From Candidatus Baldrarchaeota archaeon (lineage in GTDB: Archaea; Asgardarchaeota; Baldrarchaeia; Baldrarchaeales; DXJG01), in the NCBI GenBank assembly GCA_030587435.1, contig JAUQZC010000056.1, positions 1 through 9,647 of the forward strand: a stretch of 9,647 nucleotides of DNA, in the 5' to 3' direction. Positions 1 to 5,683 of the stretch are shown here, in pieces; position 1 is the stretch's first letter; each line of letters begins with the position of its first letter. The notes beneath the pieces are model-generated. The model saw nothing but the letters and a program-made list of their open reading frames with translations, did no database searches and was not told where the DNA came from. A program made the position numbers and the translations under genes.

Positions 1-471
1 GTGAAGTGTATTGGTTGGAAAGCTTTTTAACGCTTCTTCAATTGCAATTAAATATTTCATTCCAAGTAGGAAAAAGGCTATATCATAATTTTCCCTCTCA
101 AGTATTTTTAGCAGTTTTTCTTCTATTCTAAGTTTCTTGCTTCTATGTCTAATATCCTCTTTACTCATAGTACCAAAGGTACATTCATAGGGTGGAATTA
201 AAGTTTGTTCTTCTAAAAGCCCGAATCCAGCGGAAAGAATGTAAAAATTAACGCACTCAATGCTTGGAATTGAACGTAGAATGTTCACAGCTTTAATAGT
301 GTATAGATGTTGACCGCCCAAGTACATGTCTCTAGCAGGTAAAACCATGTCCTTAAGGTCTTCTCGTTCAATTAATTTTTCTCTACCAAATTTATCGATA
401 ACTTCGCAAGTAATATCTAAACGTTTAAACTTTTTCTTAGCGGTGCATGAACCTAAAACAAATATCCTCAA
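1..471 (-). CDS. DUF6884/YaaA-like protein, C-terminus beyond the left edge
   Basis: The minus strand is open from position 480 to the left edge. Translation from the TTG at 471 begins MRIFVLGSCTAKKKF, followed by LPARDMYLGGQH, then FYILSAGFGLL and IPPYECTFGTMSKEDI. The early Cys-x-x-Lys-Lys, the PARDxYxGxQH block and the SAGxGL...PPYxxTF block are the layout I recall from archaeal and phage DUF6884 proteins, which are related to the YaaA fold; biochemical function is not established. About 157 residues are visible and the stop lies outside. I prefer TTG 471 to GTG 480 because the protein then begins at the family's usual first strand, and a GGTG at 476-479 sits just upstream. An in-frame TAA lies two codons before GTG 480. 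It is divergent from the small membrane protein gene. The family call is from memory of motifs, not a search. Confidence 0.72.
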   Translation of the reverse strand, partial: MRIFVLGSCTAKKKFKRLDITCEVIDKFGREKLIEREDLKDMVLPARDMYLGGQHLYTIKAVNILRSIPSIECVNFYILSAGFGLLEEQTLIPPYECTFGTMSKEDIRHRSKKLRIEEKLLKILERENYDIAFFLLGMKYLIAIEEALKSFPTNTLH

Positions 472-522
472 TGCTAACACCAGTTAAAATAAGTGAAACT
501 TACTTCCTCTAAATGTTAAGCG

Positions 523-572
523 TTAATTTTAAAATTGTTATCGCAACTTGTATCTAAAGAAATTTAATAAAA
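523..572. promoter_or_regulatory. Divergent promoter region
   Basis: This spacer separates two outward-facing genes. A perfect 12-bp palindrome, AATTTTAAAATT (525-536), can serve as a TATA-like element for the minus-strand gene, giving a leader of roughly 25-35 nt. TTTAATAAAA (563-572) is a good box A for the plus-strand gene at 619 and predicts a start near 592-598. A short inverted repeat, TAAGT-GAA-ACTTA (490-502), lies in the minus-strand leader. Transcription starts are inferred from spacing only. Confidence 0.5.
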
Positions 573-602
573 CTTTGCTGTGCAGCATTTCCATTTGTCG
601 AA

Positions 603-613
603 AGGAGAGGTGA
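603..613 (+). promoter_or_regulatory. Shine-Dalgarno site deciding the TTG 619 start
   Basis: AGGAGAGGTGA is strongly complementary to the archaeal 16S 3' end and ends 5 nt before TTG 619. It selects that start over the in-frame GTG at 580. Confidence 0.7.
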
Positions 614-618
614 ACCCT

Positions 619-825
619 TTGGCTGAAAAAAAGGTAGAAAAAAACGGGGAAGAAAAAGAGCGTAGTAAAGCGTACCTCTTCCCGTATGTTCTCTACGGCA
701 TTTCAATAATTGTCTTCATTTGCACGCCAGCAATGCTTATAAAGCTTCAACCATCCGTATGGGTACCCATACTATTGGTCAATGTTGTAGTGTTTTTAAT
801 CGCACAATCATTACTTAAAGAATAA
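619..825 (+). CDS. Small protein with two membrane helices
   Basis: This is a 68-residue protein I do not recognise. The first 20 or so residues are charged (Lys/Glu rich, MAEKKVEKNGEEKERSK). Two hydrophobic helices follow, roughly residues 22-41 (PYVLYGISIIVFICTPAMLI) and 46-64 (VWVPILLVNVVVFLIAQSL), joined by a very short turn, so it looks like a membrane hairpin with both ends on the same side. An in-frame GTG exists at 580, but TTG 619 is chosen because GGAGAGGTGA (604-613) places a Shine-Dalgarno match about 5 nt upstream, and the stretch from 580 would have to translate through that site. It lies 35 bp upstream of the tldD-like gene, which has its own promoter, so co-transcription is possible but not required. 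Function unknown. Confidence 0.75.
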   Translation: MAEKKVEKNGEEKERSKAYLFPYVLYGISIIVFICTPAMLIKLQPSVWVPILLVNVVVFLIAQSLLKE

Positions 826-857
826 ATTTAAAATGCGAACAATATTATTGTAATATT
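824..857 (+). promoter_or_regulatory. tldD promoter with inverted-repeat operator candidate
   Basis: AAATTTAAAAT (824-834), which begins within the preceding stop codon, is a TATA box candidate. Its spacing predicts transcription starting about 4-6 nt before ATG 861, so the mRNA would be nearly leaderless. No Shine-Dalgarno motif is present, which agrees. Between the TATA box and the start is a perfect inverted repeat, AATATTA-TTG-TAATATT (841-857). A repressor bound there would cover the initiation region. The repeat is seen directly; operator function is inferred. Confidence 0.55.
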
Positions 858-860
858 GAT

Positions 861-2249
861 ATGTCTGGAAATTTAGAAAAAACTTTTCCGCCATTTCTTC
901 TCAGTAAAGTAATTTATGCAGATCTAATTTTAGTCTCTGAGCGGCAAAGCGAAGTTGCACTGAGAAGCAGATCTGTTGAAACACACCAAAATTCAACGAA
1001 ATACGCTGTTATAAGAGTTTTAAGCCGCGAAGGTTGGGGAATAGCAACAACGAACAAGCTAGATAGAGAAAGCATTAAGAAAACAGCTGAAAAAGCATAT
1101 AAAATATCAAAAACAGCAACAATTCCATTAGAGAAAAAATGGGAAAACCCGATCCAATTAGCGCCAACAAAACAAGTAAAGGAAACCTATAAACATCCTG
1201 AGAGAATTACACCAGAAAACGTCAGTGAAGAGGATCTTACAGATTTCCTCTTAAAGCTGAAAGCATTGCAAATAGATACTTTAGGGCCAAGATACGGCTG
1301 GTGTGAAGCAATAATAACATACAGAAAAATAAAGAAGCAAATAATAACATGTGAAGGAACAAACGTCACCGAAGAAAAACCGTTAACAGACCTAGTTCTA
1401 TATACAGTTGCTAAAGGCCCTTACGGAAAACTCTCGACAGCAAGCATGATCGAAGGAGGAACGGGAGGATACGAATTAATTTTAAGTGAAAAAATTAAGG
1501 AAGAAGCAGTAAAAATAGCTGAAAGAGCAAAAATGCTTACACAAGCACGGCTGTTGAACCCAATGTGGAGGGGAAGAAAACTACCAGTCATACTAGATGG
1601 AGAATCAGCTGGAGCGTTAATTCATGAAGCAATTGGACACATGCTCGAAGCAGACCGTCTAATAGAGACAAAAACCAACCTACACATGTTTATAGGGTCA
1701 AAAATAGGATCTGAAGAACTAACGGTAATTGACAATCCAAGAATGTTAGGAGGTTACGGGTCATATATTGTTGATGATGAAGGAGTAATTGGAGAAAGGA
1801 AAACTTTGGTTGAAAATGGTATCGTAGTAAATTTATTTCATACACGGTGGACAGCAGCAATAGCAAACGAGGAGCCAAATGGAAGTGCTAGAGGGCTAAC
1901 CTATGTTCCGAGAAGCTTAATGAGCAACATTTATGCAAAACCTTCGGACTGGAAGTTTAAAGAAATGACGGAAGATATAAAAATTGGTTTTTACCTTGAA
2001 GGCTTAGTTAAAGCGGAGTTAAGGGGAGACGATATAATTATTGAACCTGAAATAGCCTACCTTATAGAACAAGGTGAAATAAAGGTTCCTGTTAAGGAAA
2101 TAAAGATAGCAGGTAAAGTTAAGAGGGTCTTGCAGAGAATTGAGGGCATAGGAAGGAACATTACATTTAAACCCGGTTTGGAGAAGGGGAACCCCATAAG
2201 TAGTGGTGCTCCTTACATGAAAATTAGCAATGTACACATTTTAAATTAA
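861..2249 (+). CDS. tldD: TldD-family metallopeptidase
   Basis: This 462-residue protein is close to the usual TldD length (about 450-480). The N-terminal half matches the TldD/PmbA substrate-side domain (VETHQNSTKYAVIRVLSREGWG...), and the C-terminal half carries the metal site: ALIHEAIGHMLEAD, giving HExxxH with His255, Glu256 and His260. Further family landmarks are IDNPRMLGGYGSYIVDDEG, the EPNGSARGLTYVPRSLMSN block and a final SSGAPYMKI. In bacteria TldD and TldE form a heterodimeric protease that degrades unfolded peptides and matures microcin B17; the archaeal substrate is unknown. HExxxH marks this as the catalytic TldD type rather than TldE. Two oddities: the Cys of the usual C-terminal CGK-type motif, the third metal ligand in the solved bacterial TldD, is absent (the region reads KPGLEKGNPISSGAP and the only two Cys are near residues 147 and 160), and no TldE gene is adjacent. 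ATG 861 is supported by the promoter spacing. Confidence 0.93.
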   Translation: MSGNLEKTFPPFLLSKVIYADLILVSERQSEVALRSRSVETHQNSTKYAVIRVLSREGWGIATTNKLDRESIKKTAEKAYKISKTATIPLEKKWENPIQLAPTKQVKETYKHPERITPENVSEEDLTDFLLKLKALQIDTLGPRYGWCEAIITYRKIKKQIITCEGTNVTEEKPLTDLVLYTVAKGPYGKLSTASMIEGGTGGYELILSEKIKEEAVKIAERAKMLTQARLLNPMWRGRKLPVILDGESAGALIHEAIGHMLEADRLIETKTNLHMFIGSKIGSEELTVIDNPRMLGGYGSYIVDDEGVIGERKTLVENGIVVNLFHTRWTAAIANEEPNGSARGLTYVPRSLMSNIYAKPSDWKFKEMTEDIKIGFYLEGLVKAELRGDDIIIEPEIAYLIEQGEIKVPVKEIKIAGKVKRVLQRIEGIGRNITFKPGLEKGNPISSGAPYMKISNVHILN

Positions 2250-2280
2250 AATTATAAATTGTAACCTTTATCACAATACA

Positions 2281-2420
2281 AAAACCTTAAAAATAAGGTA
2301 GCATAATGTGAGCAAGAACAAGTTTAGCGACATGGATGTGTCATAGGGTTTGGAGACACATACATCGAGATGTTATATTAATGATCTGCGTCTAAGACAA
2401 TTTTCTGAGGTTGAGGCAGC
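2281..2420 (+). promoter_or_regulatory. Promoter and structured leader of the coiled-coil gene
   Basis: AAAACC followed by TTAAAAATA (2281-2295) reads as a BRE plus TATA box, the best promoter in the window. Spacing predicts transcription from about 2313-2318, so the leader before TTG 2421 would be about 105 nt, long for an archaeal mRNA. Within it are a 7-bp stem ATGTGTC/GACACAT (2336-2342 with 2355-2361, 12-nt loop) and directly after it ACATC-GA-GATGT (2362-2373). The TATA region itself is a short inverted repeat, CCTTA-AAAA-TAAGG (2285-2298). No known riboswitch or C/D-box motif was recognised. Confidence 0.5.
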
Positions 2421-3314
2421 TTGACAGCAAGTAGATTACAGTTACTACGATCCCAAGTGACGTCTCTCAGGGAAAGACGATTTCTAATAATAGAAGAATT
2501 AAAAAAACTAAGGGAGAGGGCGAGAGAATACAGAGAAAAGCGAGATCAAATAAACAGTAAGGTCAAAGAGATAGCAGAGAAAATAAAAGAAGAAAGGGAA
2601 AAAAGAAAAGCAATAAATGAGGAAATAAACTTTCTAAATCAAATAAAAGCGGAGCTAAATGCTCAAATCGAAGAGAAAATGGAAAAAATAAAAGAATTAA
2701 TGCAATCTATGAAAAAGCTGGACTTCAACCCTAAGAAACTCCTTAGCCTTCGAGAAAAACTGGAGTGGCGAATACAAACAGAACCACTGCCTTTAGAAGA
2801 GGAAAATAGACTAGTTGAAGAAATAGCGCAAATAAGTGTAAAACTTATCGACTACGAGGAAAACCAAAAAATAAAACAGGAAATAAACAAAATAAAACAG
2901 GAAATAAAAGAACTCAGAGCACAGGTAAAAGAGGTTCAACAAAATCTCATTCAGAAAAAAGCAGAAAGCCAAACATACAGGTTAAAAATACTTGAACTCG
3001 GAAAGCAAAGAGACGAACTTAGACAGGAAGCAAATGCGTATCACAACAACTACATAGAACTTATGACAAGAATAAAAAGCCTTCAAGAGGAACTTGACAA
3101 AATTTCAGCTCAGCTAGGAGAAACCATAACAAAACTGCAGGAAGCAAAAATCGAGGAGAAAGCTAGAGAAGTACTTGAAAGAAAGAAGAAAGAACAAGAA
3201 TTAATACAGAGAAAATTGGCAGAGATAGAAGAGAAGCTAAAAAGAAAGCAAAAACTAACCTTTGAGGAATTTGTACTTCTACAGCAAACCAAAGGGTTGG
3301 GCCACATAACATAA
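2421..3314 (+). CDS. Archaeal coiled-coil protein, COG1340-like
   Basis: This 297-residue protein is almost entirely Lys/Glu/Arg-rich heptads. Residues 1-95 form one long helix (EYREKRDQINSKVKEI), followed by a break at about 96-126 (MKKLDFNPKKLLSL, LEWRIQTEPLPLEEE), then a second long helix to about 280 and a conserved-looking tail KLTFEEFVLLQQTKGL. The central LEWxIQTxPLxxEEE turn and the xKLTFEEF tail are what I recall from the conserved archaeal family COG1340, whose function is not established; some members are misannotated as phosphoserine phosphatase or SMC. There is no Walker motif, so it is not an SMC or Rad50 ATPase. TTG 2421 is the first start possible after an in-frame TGA at 2412, and GAGGTTGAGG (2407-2416) provides the ribosome site. 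Residues 151-164 contain a heptad duplicated at DNA level. Confidence 0.82.
   Translation: MTASRLQLLRSQVTSLRERRFLIIEELKKLRERAREYREKRDQINSKVKEIAEKIKEEREKRKAINEEINFLNQIKAELNAQIEEKMEKIKELMQSMKKLDFNPKKLLSLREKLEWRIQTEPLPLEEENRLVEEIAQISVKLIDYEENQKIKQEINKIKQEIKELRAQVKEVQQNLIQKKAESQTYRLKILELGKQRDELRQEANAYHNNYIELMTRIKSLQEELDKISAQLGETITKLQEAKIEEKAREVLERKKKEQELIQRKLAEIEEKLKRKQKLTFEEFVLLQQTKGLGHIT
2871..2908 (+). repeat. Tandem duplication of one coiled-coil heptad
   Basis: The 17-mer ATAAAACAGGAAATAAA occurs at 2871-2887 and again at 2892-2908, a period of exactly 21 bases. It encodes IKQEINK followed by IKQEIKE, so one heptad has been copied in frame. Confidence 0.85.
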
Positions 3315-3344
3315 TATACGATTTCTTCCAACAACAAATTAATT

Positions 3345-3353
3345 CTATTTTTT
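3345..3353 (+). terminator. T-rich terminator candidate for the coiled-coil gene
   Basis: CTATTTTTT (3345-3353) lies about 30 bp after the coiled-coil stop. Archaeal RNA polymerase can terminate at such T runs without a hairpin. It overlaps the last Lys codons of the convergent membrane gene, so the two transcripts would meet here. Confidence 0.35.
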
Positions 3354-4369
3354 AATCAATTGATAAATGCCGTATATCGTACCTACCACAATTAAACTAA
3401 ACATAGTAGATAACTGTTCTCCAACTATAGGAGAATAGCCCATAATTGATATCTCACTAACAGCAATTAGAACTATCAAGGAAGAAACCTTAAACCACAG
3501 TAGTGGAACAAAAACAACCTCAAAAGGCAACCTCAAAGCAGTTGAAATTTTTTCACCTCTATACGCTAACGATCCCAGACCATAAACAACAAGAAACACT
3601 TGAACAACAACATTAACGAGGTCTATTTCTCCTGTTTTGCCAAATGGTATTAAACTGTTAACTTTAGCAAAATAATAGCTAACCACAGTAAATACTAAAA
3701 ACCCAAACAACGTAACTTGCTTCAAATCTTTTCCACGTAGCATTGTAACAACTGCAAAAATTGGAAGTAACACAATAAACAATGGGAAAAAACAAAAGGA
3801 TCATAGTGCTTTCGAACATGGCGCTCAAATTCTCCAGTGAACCGTATAACATGCCAAATAAACCAAGATCAATAATAAGAAATAGCGCAAATAGTCCTAG
3901 TTTTAATTTCTCGCTGCGTTTTTTAACAACATTATTGATACGCTCTGAAGTTTCCCATAGGAGCATTACCATAAAAAGCGAGGAGAAGATTGCCCAAAAC
4001 ACAAAAGGAACAAAGTAAATCACTAAAAACACGGAGGGTGGAATGAACATGGCTGAAACGAAGGATAGTATGTTTAAAAATAGTAATTTTAAATCCGTCT
4101 TCCCAGCTAAAAGTTTAGTTCGAGAAACAGTAATTGCCATGAGCAGCGTAATCAATAACAAGTAGACAGAAAATGTTACTAATAATAAAAATGAAAAGAC
4201 GTAGATATTTAGTTCTCCTAAATAAACTGGAGTCGACGAAGGCAATCCTAAACTTAAAAGTACAGAATAATAAAATATAATAAAGATAACTGTTGAAACA
4301 AACGGGTACCTTAACCCCTTGTTTTTTAAGAGTAATTTAATACCTTCAACAAAAGGTTAATGTAGTCAA
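3345..4369 (-). pseudogene. Frameshifted polytopic membrane protein
   Basis: Two overlapping minus-strand frames together read as one hydrophobic protein. The N-terminal part is open from about 4356 to 3679, and the C-terminal part continues to the TAG at 3345-3347. The hydrophobic helix near 3790 (STMILLFFP) carries on smoothly in the second frame (LFIVLLPIFAVVTML) if one T is removed from the T6 run at 3787-3792; the first frame's own tail (CSCYNATWKRFEAS) looks like out-of-frame reading. The N-terminus also lacks a start: VEGIKLLLKNKGLRYPFVS has no ATG, GTG or TTG in frame, but removing one T from the T4 at 4351-4354 joins it to TTG 4369 (MTTLTF), preceded by GGTG at 4377-4380. The repaired protein has about 340 residues and roughly ten membrane helices. 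I do not recognise the family; ABC-2 type permease is one possibility. It is a decaying gene or contains two assembly errors. Confidence 0.68.
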
Positions 4370-4435
4370 ACTGCCACACCAACCATAATTTGCATTAACC
4401 AGACGACTTATGAATAGACGGCATAAACCATTTAT

Positions 4436-4449
4436 CCTATTTATATTTT
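4436..4449 (-). promoter_or_regulatory. TATA box of the broken membrane gene
   Basis: Read on the minus strand this is AAAATATAAATAGG, a strong archaeal TATA match. Transcription would start near 4416, leaving about 47 nt to TTG 4369. Its survival suggests that the gene was transcribed until recently or still is. Confidence 0.5.
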
Positions 4450-4460
4450 GCTGCGTCCTA

Positions 4461-4520
4461 TTTGCTATAACCTATAACAAATTTAGTAAGGATATAGATC
4501 TATATTTTACATCTTAAGAT
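4461..4520. repeat. Cluster of three palindromes
   Basis: TTTGCTATA-ACC-TATAACAAA (4461-4481) pairs at 8 of 9 positions and also contains the direct repeat CTATAAC twice (4465-4478). ATATAGATCTATAT (4492-4505) is a perfect 14-bp palindrome, and ATCTTAAGAT (4511-4520) a perfect 10-bp one. The sites are seen directly; a role as binding sites for a dimeric regulator such as the neighbouring PadR protein is inference. Confidence 0.55.
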
Positions 4521-4600
4521 CAGAAAATAAAGCAGAAACATCCTCAAATTCTTAAAAAATCCGTCTATTTGTCACAAAACAACTAAATGCTTCACGACCC

Positions 4601-4655
4601 ATATCGATATTTTTATATTTCTATATGTTGAGTTAACAAGTAGAAATAACAAGGG
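4601..4655 (+). promoter_or_regulatory. PadR gene promoter, operator candidate and ribosome site
   Basis: TTTATATTT (4612-4620) is a TATA box candidate predicting a transcription start near 4642. A perfect palindrome, ATATCGATAT (4601-4610), abuts it, and GTTAAC (4632-4637) lies just downstream. AAGGG (4651-4655) is a weak Shine-Dalgarno site before ATG 4664. PadR proteins commonly repress their own operon, so the palindrome is a reasonable operator candidate. Confidence 0.5.
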
Positions 4656-4663
4656 TAATTAAA

Positions 4664-5257
4664 ATGTTTATATGGCGTGGAAGAGGCTTTCTCAGAGACT
4701 TAAAATATCAAATAAGCCCTGTAGAGTTTCTAATACTCTTAAGTCTACTTGAAAAACCAAAACACGGCTACGATATAATGAAAGAACTTGAAAAAAAATT
4801 TGAAAACGTGTGGACACCAAGAAGCGGCACCCTTTATCCATCCCTTTCCCGACTGGAAGAAAAAGGATACATAAAAGGAGTAATAAGAGGAAACAGGAAG
4901 CTATATATGCTAACCGACAAGGGGATCGAAATATTAAGAGAAATCGCTGAAAACTTCGATAGAGAGGCAGAATTTTTAGATAGATTTGTCCAAATGGCTA
5001 ACTATAAATTCTTAGAGGAATTTGCACCAAGATACGCTAAAAGATTCATTGAAAAAATGTTAAATAAAGCATTTCAAACACTAGATGTAGCCATAAGGAA
5101 AATAAGGCTTTTAGATCTAAATGAACAATTAAGAAAGCTACAATATGCTAGGGAAATGCTAGAGAGAAGATTACATAAAATAACATTATCAATAAGCGAA
5201 ACTGAAAGATCTATCGAGGAGAGAAGGAAAAGAATGGTGAAAATAAAGGTTGAATAA
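4664..5257 (+). CDS. PadR-family transcriptional regulator
   Basis: This 197-residue protein has the PadR winged helix-turn-helix at about residues 18-95. Its hallmarks are SPVEFLILLSLLEKPKHGYDI (helix 1 and the HGYDI turn, 34-38), then SGTLYPSLSRLEEKGYI (54-70) as recognition helix and turn, then the wing (GVIRGNRKLYMLTDKG). PadR proteins are dimeric repressors that sense phenolics, drugs or membrane stress and often control efflux genes; this ligand is unknown. The C-terminal half (about 98-197) is a long, mostly helical and charged segment ending in RSIEERRKRMVKIKVE, longer than the single dimerisation helix of small PadR proteins and possibly a long coiled coil. It is followed 15 bp later by the sHSP gene and is almost certainly co-transcribed with it. 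A palindrome at the promoter suggests autoregulation. Confidence 0.92.
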   Translation: MFIWRGRGFLRDLKYQISPVEFLILLSLLEKPKHGYDIMKELEKKFENVWTPRSGTLYPSLSRLEEKGYIKGVIRGNRKLYMLTDKGIEILREIAENFDREAEFLDRFVQMANYKFLEEFAPRYAKRFIEKMLNKAFQTLDVAIRKIRLLDLNEQLRKLQYAREMLERRLHKITLSISETERSIEERRKRMVKIKVE

Positions 5258-5260
5258 AAG

Positions 5261-5267
5261 GGAGGGA
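5261..5267 (+). promoter_or_regulatory. Strong ribosome binding site of the sHSP gene
   Basis: GGGAGGG lies within the 15-bp gap between the PadR stop (5255-5257) and ATG 5273. It is much stronger than the PadR gene's own site, suggesting the chaperone is made in excess of the regulator from one mRNA. Confidence 0.65.
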
Positions 5268-5272
5268 GTCAA

Positions 5273-5683
5273 ATGTACTTCAGTAGAGATGTTTTTCGAA
5301 TAGGCCCATTTAAACCGTTAATTGACATATTTCTAGGTGTGAAGACTTTGTTTCATCCCTATTTTACGGAAAAAGATGTGTGGATAGACGAGGAGGATGG
5401 CACAGTTATTATAAAGATAGTTTTGCCTGGATTTAAAAAGGAACATATTGAAATAAGAGCAGATGAAGAGGAAATATACGTGAAAGCAGAAAAGCCAACT
5501 GTAGATGAATTTGAAAAACATTATTGGAGAAGATATCTTGAGAACGGGAAAATCGTAATAAAATGGAGAATTTCAATGCCTATAACCATTGAACCAAATT
5601 CTGGTAAAGCCAAAATGGACGCAGGAATTCTTACAATAAAATTTAGAAAGAAAATGAAAGGGGAAAAAGTGACAATAGACTAA
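5273..5683 (+). CDS. Small heat-shock protein (Hsp20/alpha-crystallin)
   Basis: This 136-residue protein contains an alpha-crystallin domain at about residues 34-126. Typical marks are VWIDEEDGTVIIKIVLPGF (36-54), KEHIEIRADEEEIYVKAE, RISMPITIEPNSGKAKMDAGILTIKF, with the A-x(3)-xGxL signature at 113-120. The N-terminal arm is short and hydrophobic (PFKPLIDIFLGVKTLFHPYF), and the C-terminus ends KVTID, where VTI (133-135) can serve as the I-x-I/V motif that locks sHSP oligomers. These are ATP-independent holdases acting in the cytoplasm on unfolding proteins. The gene is second in an operon with the PadR regulator, so its expression is probably set by PadR rather than by a dedicated heat-shock regulator. 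A PhrF/Phr-type heat-shock repressor is not seen here. Confidence 0.93.
   Translation: MYFSRDVFRIGPFKPLIDIFLGVKTLFHPYFTEKDVWIDEEDGTVIIKIVLPGFKKEHIEIRADEEEIYVKAEKPTVDEFEKHYWRRYLENGKIVIKWRISMPITIEPNSGKAKMDAGILTIKFRKKMKGEKVTID

Larger units (their letters stand above)
4370..4663. other. Intergenic spacer with palindromes and two divergent promoters
   Basis: No coding region was found in this 294-bp spacer. It holds a minus-strand TATA box, the PadR promoter, and four palindromic sites. Those at 4461-4481, 4492-4505 and 4511-4520 lie upstream of the minus-strand TATA box; the one at 4601-4610 abuts the PadR TATA box. Confidence 0.6.

Noticed and set aside
580..618. GTG start 13 codons upstream of the small membrane protein
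   Set aside because: A strong Shine-Dalgarno site at 603-613 lies inside this stretch and fits TTG 619, and the TATA box at 563-572 is too close to 580 for a normal start.
1187..1369. Minus-strand open frames inside the tldD gene (also 1690-1878 and 2019-2237)
   Set aside because: They lie fully antisense to a clearly conserved enzyme and have low-complexity translations without start signals.
2381..2408. C/D-box guide RNA (AATGATC ... CTGA)
   Set aside because: The C box does not match RTGATGA, the interval is too short, and no internal D'/C' pair is seen.
2421..3314. SMC or Rad50-like ATPase fragment
   Set aside because: No Walker A, signature or Walker B motif is present; the central turn and tail fit the COG1340 type better.
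3345..3782. Treating the C-terminal half of the broken membrane gene as a separate gene starting at TTG 3782
   Set aside because: It would start in the middle of a transmembrane helix without a ribosome site, and its reading joins the upstream frame if one T is removed.
3787..3792. Programmed ribosomal frameshift at T6
   Set aside because: No stimulatory structure or pausing codon was recognised, and a second break at 4351-4354 would also need explaining. Decay or sequence error is simpler.
3782..4018. Open frame on the plus strand opposite the broken membrane gene
   Set aside because: It is antisense to well-formed hydrophobic coding sequence, has no ribosome site, and its translation resembles no protein. 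It is a by-product of the minus-strand gene.
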